In this document: piece after piece, positions 60,487-64,000 of the stretch
Layout: every line of letters begins with the position of its first letter
Position numbering within the stretch: position 1 is the stretch's first letter
Source of the DNA: JAFGUF01 sp040883315
GTDB taxonomy: Bacteria > Bacillota > Clostridia > Christensenellales > UMGS416
Direction of reading: 5' to 3'
Assembly (NCBI GenBank): GCA_040883315.1
Contig: JBFLKU010000027.1
Coordinates: 1 to 64,000 of the forward strand
DNA length: 64,000 nucleotides
Translations under genes and position numbers: made by a program
Notes under the pieces: model-generated
Told to the model about the DNA's origin: nothing
Databases searched by the model: none
Seen by the model: the letters and a program-made list of their open reading frames with translations, nothing else

Positions 60487-61770
60487 ATGATAACTGAAAG
60501 TATCTATAATCAATATATAGAACTGCTTAAAAATGAACTGGTGCCTGCGCTTGGCTGCACAGAGCCGATTGCGATAGCATATGCAAGTGCAAAGGCTAGA
60601 AATGTGCTGGGTGCATTTCCGGAGGAGATTATTGTAGAGTGCTCTGGCAACATCATTAAAAATGTAAAGGGCGTAATCGTGCCTACTACCCATGATATGC
60701 GTGGTGTGGAAGCCAGTGCTATAATCGGAGCAATAGGCGGAAATGCAGAGAAAAGCCTAGAGGTGCTGTCGGAGGTAACAGAGCAGGATGTGATAAAAGC
60801 CAAAGAACTGGTTAAAACAGATTTGTGCAAAGTTGTGCTAAAAAAAGGCGTTTCTAACCTATATATTAAGGTAATAATGAAGAATAAAGGCGACGTTGCG
60901 AGTGTTCTGATAATAGACACACACACAAATATTTTTGAAATATCAAAAAATGGTGAGACACTTTTTAAAGGACAATATGAGCAAAAGACCGACAAGATGT
61001 TTAACAAAGAAATCTTTAACGTTGATTTGATATATGAATTTGCAGAGACTGTAAAAATAGAAGATGTTGAAAAACTGATAGACAGACAGATAGATTTTAA
61101 TACAAAAATAGCCAACGAAGGACTGAAGCAAAGCTATGGTGCGAATGTTGGCAAAGTGCTTCTGCACAATTCTCATGATATAAAAACATTGGCAAAGGCA
61201 TACTCTGCAGCTGGCTCTGACGCCAGAATGGCAGGATGTACACTACCTGTTATTATAAATTCAGGGAGTGGAAACCAGGGCATGACAGTTTCGCTGCCAG
61301 TCATAAAATATGCTGAGTGTTTGTGTGTGCCTAGAGAAAAATTGATTAGAGCACTGGTTTTAAGCAATCTGCTGGCTATTTACCAAAAATCGGGCATAGG
61401 TAAATTGTCTGCATACTGCGGGGCTGTTAGTGCAGCATGCGGTGCAGGAGCAGCAATCACATATTTATACGAGCAGCCTCTTAATGTAATAAAGATGACC
61501 ATAAAGAATGTACTTGGCAATGTGTCGGGAATAGTATGCGATGGTGCAAAATCATCGTGTGCAGCAAAAATTGCATCATCTGTAGATGCTGCCATAATGG
61601 CACACGAAATGGCAGTAGACGGGCAGGTATATTCAGATGGCGAAGGGCTGAATCTGGATGATGTAGATTTGACCATAGAAAATGTATCTCACCTAGCAAA
61701 AGAAGGAATGAAAGAGACCGACCTCAATATACTCGAGATGATGATAAACAGCAGAGATTATGAGCAATAG
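60487..61770 (+). CDS. L-cysteine desulfidase / L-serine dehydratase alpha-family protein (CyuA/YhaM-like)
   Basis: A 427-residue protein of the UPF0597/CyuA family. The family 4Fe-4S ligands and active Cys are seen as Cys24 in GCTEP, a Cys in VECSGN, and later cysteines in AACGAGAA and VCDGAKSSCAAK. Known members break L-cysteine into pyruvate, ammonia and sulfide in anaerobes. It is the last gene of the importer unit, with a good terminator after it. With an ATC-hydrolase relative upstream, cysteine or a cysteine derivative is the best guess for the substrate. Confidence 0.87.
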   Translation: MITESIYNQYIELLKNELVPALGCTEPIAIAYASAKARNVLGAFPEEIIVECSGNIIKNVKGVIVPTTHDMRGVEASAIIGAIGGNAEKSLEVLSEVTEQDVIKAKELVKTDLCKVVLKKGVSNLYIKVIMKNKGDVASVLIIDTHTNIFEISKNGETLFKGQYEQKTDKMFNKEIFNVDLIYEFAETVKIEDVEKLIDRQIDFNTKIANEGLKQSYGANVGKVLLHNSHDIKTLAKAYSAAGSDARMAGCTLPVIINSGSGNQGMTVSLPVIKYAECLCVPREKLIRALVLSNLLAIYQKSGIGKLSAYCGAVSAACGAGAAITYLYEQPLNVIKMTIKNVLGNVSGIVCDGAKSSCAAKIASSVDAAIMAHEMAVDGQVYSDGEGLNLDDVDLTIENVSHLAKEGMKETDLNILEMMINSRDYEQ

Positions 61771-61804
61771 TATTAAAATATAATTGAATAATAAAGATAA
61801 AGCT

Positions 61805-61843
61805 GAGCGAATGTATTTTGGAATCATTCGCTCTATTTTTTTG
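61805..61843 (+). terminator. rho-independent terminator of the importer/catabolic operon
   Basis: GAGCGAATG (61805-61813) pairs with CATTCGCTC (61825-61833) and is followed by TATTTTTTTG. It closes the livK-to-desulfidase region. Confidence 0.92.
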
Positions 61844-61920
61844 TTTTATAATTTTGATGAATAATATTTTTAAAAAAGTGTATATATAATAAATAAATCA
61901 TATCTAGAGATGGAGCATAA

Positions 61921-63072
61921 ATGAAAAGGATAGTGAAAAGAATACTATATAAAAGCCTATCAATATATTTAGCTTTTATATTTATTATAGATTATTCGGT
62001 ACAGGGTGTTGAAATGGATAAATACAAAGAAAATACAGACCTTATGTACGAGTGGCTGATAGGCACACAGCTATCGAATGGTGCACTGCCTGTATACGGA
62101 GAAGAAAGCGGAGAAGCCTCTATAGTTCCGTATTTCTCATCAATTGCAGTATTGGCTATTTTGGAATACGCAGATGAACAAAGCAGCATTGAAACTGCAA
62201 GGGAATATTTCGATTGGCACTTTGGCAGAATTAACATGGAGCAGGGAGATGATTTTGCTACAATCTATGATTACACAGCAGCTATAAAGAACCGGGAAGT
62301 AACGAAGGAAAATTCAAAAAAAAGCTATGATTCGGCGGATTCATATGCAGCACTGTTCTTGGCGGCATTGTGGAAGTATGCAGAAAAAACGGGAGACGAT
62401 CAATACATATTGGACAATTCGGAGAAGATAAATAGTATTTTGGATCTTCAAATTGTGCTTATAGATGATGATGGCCTTTCTTTTGTAAGCAGAAAAAATG
62501 AAACAAAATACTTGATGGACAACTGCGAAGTGTATTTCGGACTTCTAGCTGCTAATAAATTGCTAGGGGAAGTTTTCTTGAAGCAGCATAATTTTTTCTC
62601 TAAGGAATATTGGAGAATACTTAAGCAGATGTCGGAAATAAAAAATGCGAGAAAGAAGATGGCGCAAGCTATTGAAAGACTGCTTTGGGATGAAGAGAAG
62701 CAATTTTATGATATAGGAATAAGCTCCAATGGAGAAAAAATAAAATTCAAAAACTATGATGACTTTTATCCGGATGCAATAGCACAGATTTTCCCGATAG
62801 TTTTTGGAATAATCAATCCTGATAGCCCAAAAGCAAAAAATATATACAGAAGATTCTCCAATGCACACAAATGGGAAGACCTAGCACATTATAAAGACAA
62901 GAAAACGAACTTTTACTGGGGTATCGGTGCATACTGCGGTGCTATGATGGGTGATGAAGATAAGGTAGAGAGATACACTGATAGCTTTATGGAGCTTGCG
63001 ATGCCCGACTTTGGCTATCCTGCATACAACGCAGATGTTGCATGGACTATTATGGCTTATTCATATAAATAA
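61921..63072 (+). CDS. membrane-anchored or exported helical-barrel protein, possible six-hairpin glycosidase fold
   Basis: A 383-residue protein with one N-terminal hydrophobic segment (about 13-27) after a basic start, so it is anchored or secreted. The remainder is mainly helical with repeated aromatic pairs (YEWLIGTQLSNGALP, SYAALFLAALWKYAE, YWGIGAYCGAMMG) as in alpha/alpha-barrel glycosidases. I do not recognise catalytic residues with confidence. It precedes a polytopic membrane protein in the same direction, so the two may share a surface-polysaccharide role. Confidence 0.5.
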   Translation: MKRIVKRILYKSLSIYLAFIFIIDYSVQGVEMDKYKENTDLMYEWLIGTQLSNGALPVYGEESGEASIVPYFSSIAVLAILEYADEQSSIETAREYFDWHFGRINMEQGDDFATIYDYTAAIKNREVTKENSKKSYDSADSYAALFLAALWKYAEKTGDDQYILDNSEKINSILDLQIVLIDDDGLSFVSRKNETKYLMDNCEVYFGLLAANKLLGEVFLKQHNFFSKEYWRILKQMSEIKNARKKMAQAIERLLWDEEKQFYDIGISSNGEKIKFKNYDDFYPDAIAQIFPIVFGIINPDSPKAKNIYRRFSNAHKWEDLAHYKDKKTNFYWGIGAYCGAMMGDEDKVERYTDSFMELAMPDFGYPAYNADVAWTIMAYSYK

Positions 63073-63152
63073 TTACTATCGAGAAAGAAAATGCAAATAA
63101 TTGATAAAAATAATAAAAAAACAATAAAAGTCTAAATAAAACACGAAAAATA

Positions 63153-63181
63153 TTGACTTGTATGATATGGAAGAGTATACT
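63153..63181 (+). promoter_or_regulatory. strong sigma-70-type promoter
   Basis: TTGACT (63153-63158) and TATACT (63176-63181) are separated by 17 bases. Each box has one change from consensus. It lies 68 bases before the last gene of the window. Confidence 0.8.
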
Positions 63182-63192
63182 TATGTAATAAA

Positions 63193-63235
63193 GTTAGTTT
63201 AAGCTAACAATAAGGACGAATGCATATAATATGCA
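63193..63235 (+). promoter_or_regulatory. two inverted repeats in the leader of the last gene
   Basis: GTTAGTTTAAGCTAAC (63193-63208) is a near-perfect palindrome, and TGCATATAATATGCA (63221-63235) has 7-base arms with a single centre base. Both lie between the promoter and the ribosome site. They could be operators, or leader hairpins that affect translation. Confidence 0.4.
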
Positions 63236-63248
63236 TAAAGGTGACAAT

Positions 63249-64000
63249 ATGAACATTTATGAAAGAAGGAAGAGGACGAAAATTTATTTTTCGCGAACAT
63301 ACAGACATTTCAAAGTAAACTACAAGGAGCAGTTAATATTTTTGTTTGCATTAATTTTGCCGTCAGTATTTCTGTTCCTTTTCTTTTATACAGATATAAG
63401 CAAATTTATAGCTGAAATTTCCGCGTTTGTTCTTGGCGGGGTATTTCCCAAAGAGAGCCTAGAAATTGCAAGTTCTGAGTTTTTCCCATTGTTTGGCGGC
63501 GTATATCATCTGGCTGTGCAGAGCAAAAGCCCTACATATGCCGAAATATGGATTAATCTTTTGCTAACCATATCTTTGCTATCTGTAAGCATAATAGCAA
63601 GCAGAAGAGAGAAAAAGCGGACACCGCTGCCAATATATTTTACGTTTATTTTGTTGATACACTTGGTATCAACTATCTATTTTTTATTTGCTAAAGATTA
63701 TTTCCCCTACACAGCAACGAAATATTCAGAGCTATATATTAAACAGCAGGTAGTTATATGGCTGGCATTGATGATAGTTTCCGGATTTGTTCTAGGGATA
63801 ATTGGATTTGGAAATATAAAAAGAAGAATACTGCTATACTTTGGATTGATGGGTTACTCTTTTATATTTGGAATTGTAAGATTTATTACATTTACATACA
63901 TTATATCCACAGGTTCATCACTATATATGGCATCTCTGTTTTTTACACTAGGGCCATTATATGATTTCCTATATTTCATCTTTTTATATTCCATATTCGT
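63249..64000 (+). CDS. polytopic membrane protein, 3' end outside the window (partial)
   Basis: An open frame starts at ATG 63249, with AAGGTG six bases before it, and stays open for 250 codons to the window edge. The N terminus is strongly basic (about 25 residues), followed by about six membrane segments near 29-46, 101-120, 128-148, 169-190, 197-218 and 225-250. An external stretch lies between the first two. I do not recognise the family. An exosortase- or glycosyltransferase-like export protein is one possibility, given the helical-barrel neighbour, but no motif proves it. Confidence 0.7.
   Translation, partial: MNIYERRKRTKIYFSRTYRHFKVNYKEQLIFLFALILPSVFLFLFFYTDISKFIAEISAFVLGGVFPKESLEIASSEFFPLFGGVYHLAVQSKSPTYAEIWINLLLTISLLSVSIIASRREKKRTPLPIYFTFILLIHLVSTIYFLFAKDYFPYTATKYSELYIKQQVVIWLALMIVSGFVLGIIGFGNIKRRILLYFGLMGYSFIFGIVRFITFTYIISTGSSLYMASLFFTLGPLYDFLYFIFLYSIF

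Noticed and set aside
59668..60693. Long minus-strand open frame (341 codons) across the ribokinase-like gene
   Set aside because: It is antisense to a gene with clear PfkB motifs, has low-complexity composition and spans the junction with the next gene.
1..64000. CRISPR arrays, rRNA or tRNA genes, prophage
   Set aside because: I found no regularly spaced repeats, no cloverleaf or rRNA-like stretches, and no phage structural or integrase genes.

Overview
The window is about 64 kb of AT-rich DNA with short intergenic gaps, strong Shine-Dalgarno sites, frequent TTG and GTG starts and many ATGA overlaps. It carries two tungsten-type aldehyde:ferredoxin oxidoreductases, a split B12-dependent mutase, an energy-coupling-factor (ECF) importer and no respiratory chain genes. 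This fits a strictly anaerobic, fermentative member of the Clostridia (Bacillota). I cannot place it to genus from the sequence alone.

Region 1 (1-7932) holds the 3' end of an unknown gene, a PRD-type regulator whose usual phospho-histidines look lost, a class II aldolase, a D-2-hydroxyacid dehydrogenase, an ene-reductase-like flavoenzyme and a convergent FGGY sugar kinase. Region 2 (7994-23676) is one long plus-strand run behind a good promoter: zinc alcohol dehydrogenase, aldehyde oxidoreductase with its own MoaD-like protein, cupin, and then a set matching the known anaerobic phloroglucinol pathway. That set is an SDR reductase, two cyclase-family ring hydrolases, a free-acid-type 3-hydroxyacid dehydrogenase, a beta-keto acid cleavage enzyme, a CoA-transferase pair and a thiolase, which together would turn phloroglucinol into acetyl-CoA. 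The run ends with methylmalonyl-CoA mutase (two subunits), MeaB, epimerase and a biotin-dependent carboxyltransferase.

Region 3 (23752-32939) is the most unusual. A minus-strand ThiF/MoeB-like E1 lies beside a candidate Moco/Tuco-type riboswitch leader. The leader precedes a tightly overlapping ten-gene operon: two lipoproteins and an anchored protein with repeats resembling molybdopterin-binding domains (one lipoprotein carries a phosphodiesterase domain), a complete ECF transporter (S, A, A', T), a MobB-like P-loop protein, a small protein-kinase-fold enzyme and an FMN-binding protein. I propose a scavenging system for a pterin-type metal cofactor or a related ligand.

Region 4 (33055-40536) has an AraC regulator divergent from a GH5 glycosidase, the frameshifted remnant of an alpha/beta hydrolase, an unusually long aldehyde oxidoreductase paired with a membrane protein, and a SulP anion transporter. 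Region 5 (40554-49230) is an ABC exporter with its own two-component system behind 11-bp tandem repeats, followed by a PfkB kinase, a class II aldolase and a lipoprotein esterase. Region 6 (49374-61843) has a YesM/YesN-type two-component system, a branched-chain-type ABC importer (LivKHMGF order), an ATC-hydrolase family protein, divergent DhaK and DhaL, a ribokinase-like enzyme and an L-cysteine desulfidase family protein, probably one uptake and catabolism unit. Region 7 (61921-64000) has a membrane-anchored helical-barrel protein and a polytopic membrane protein cut by the window edge.
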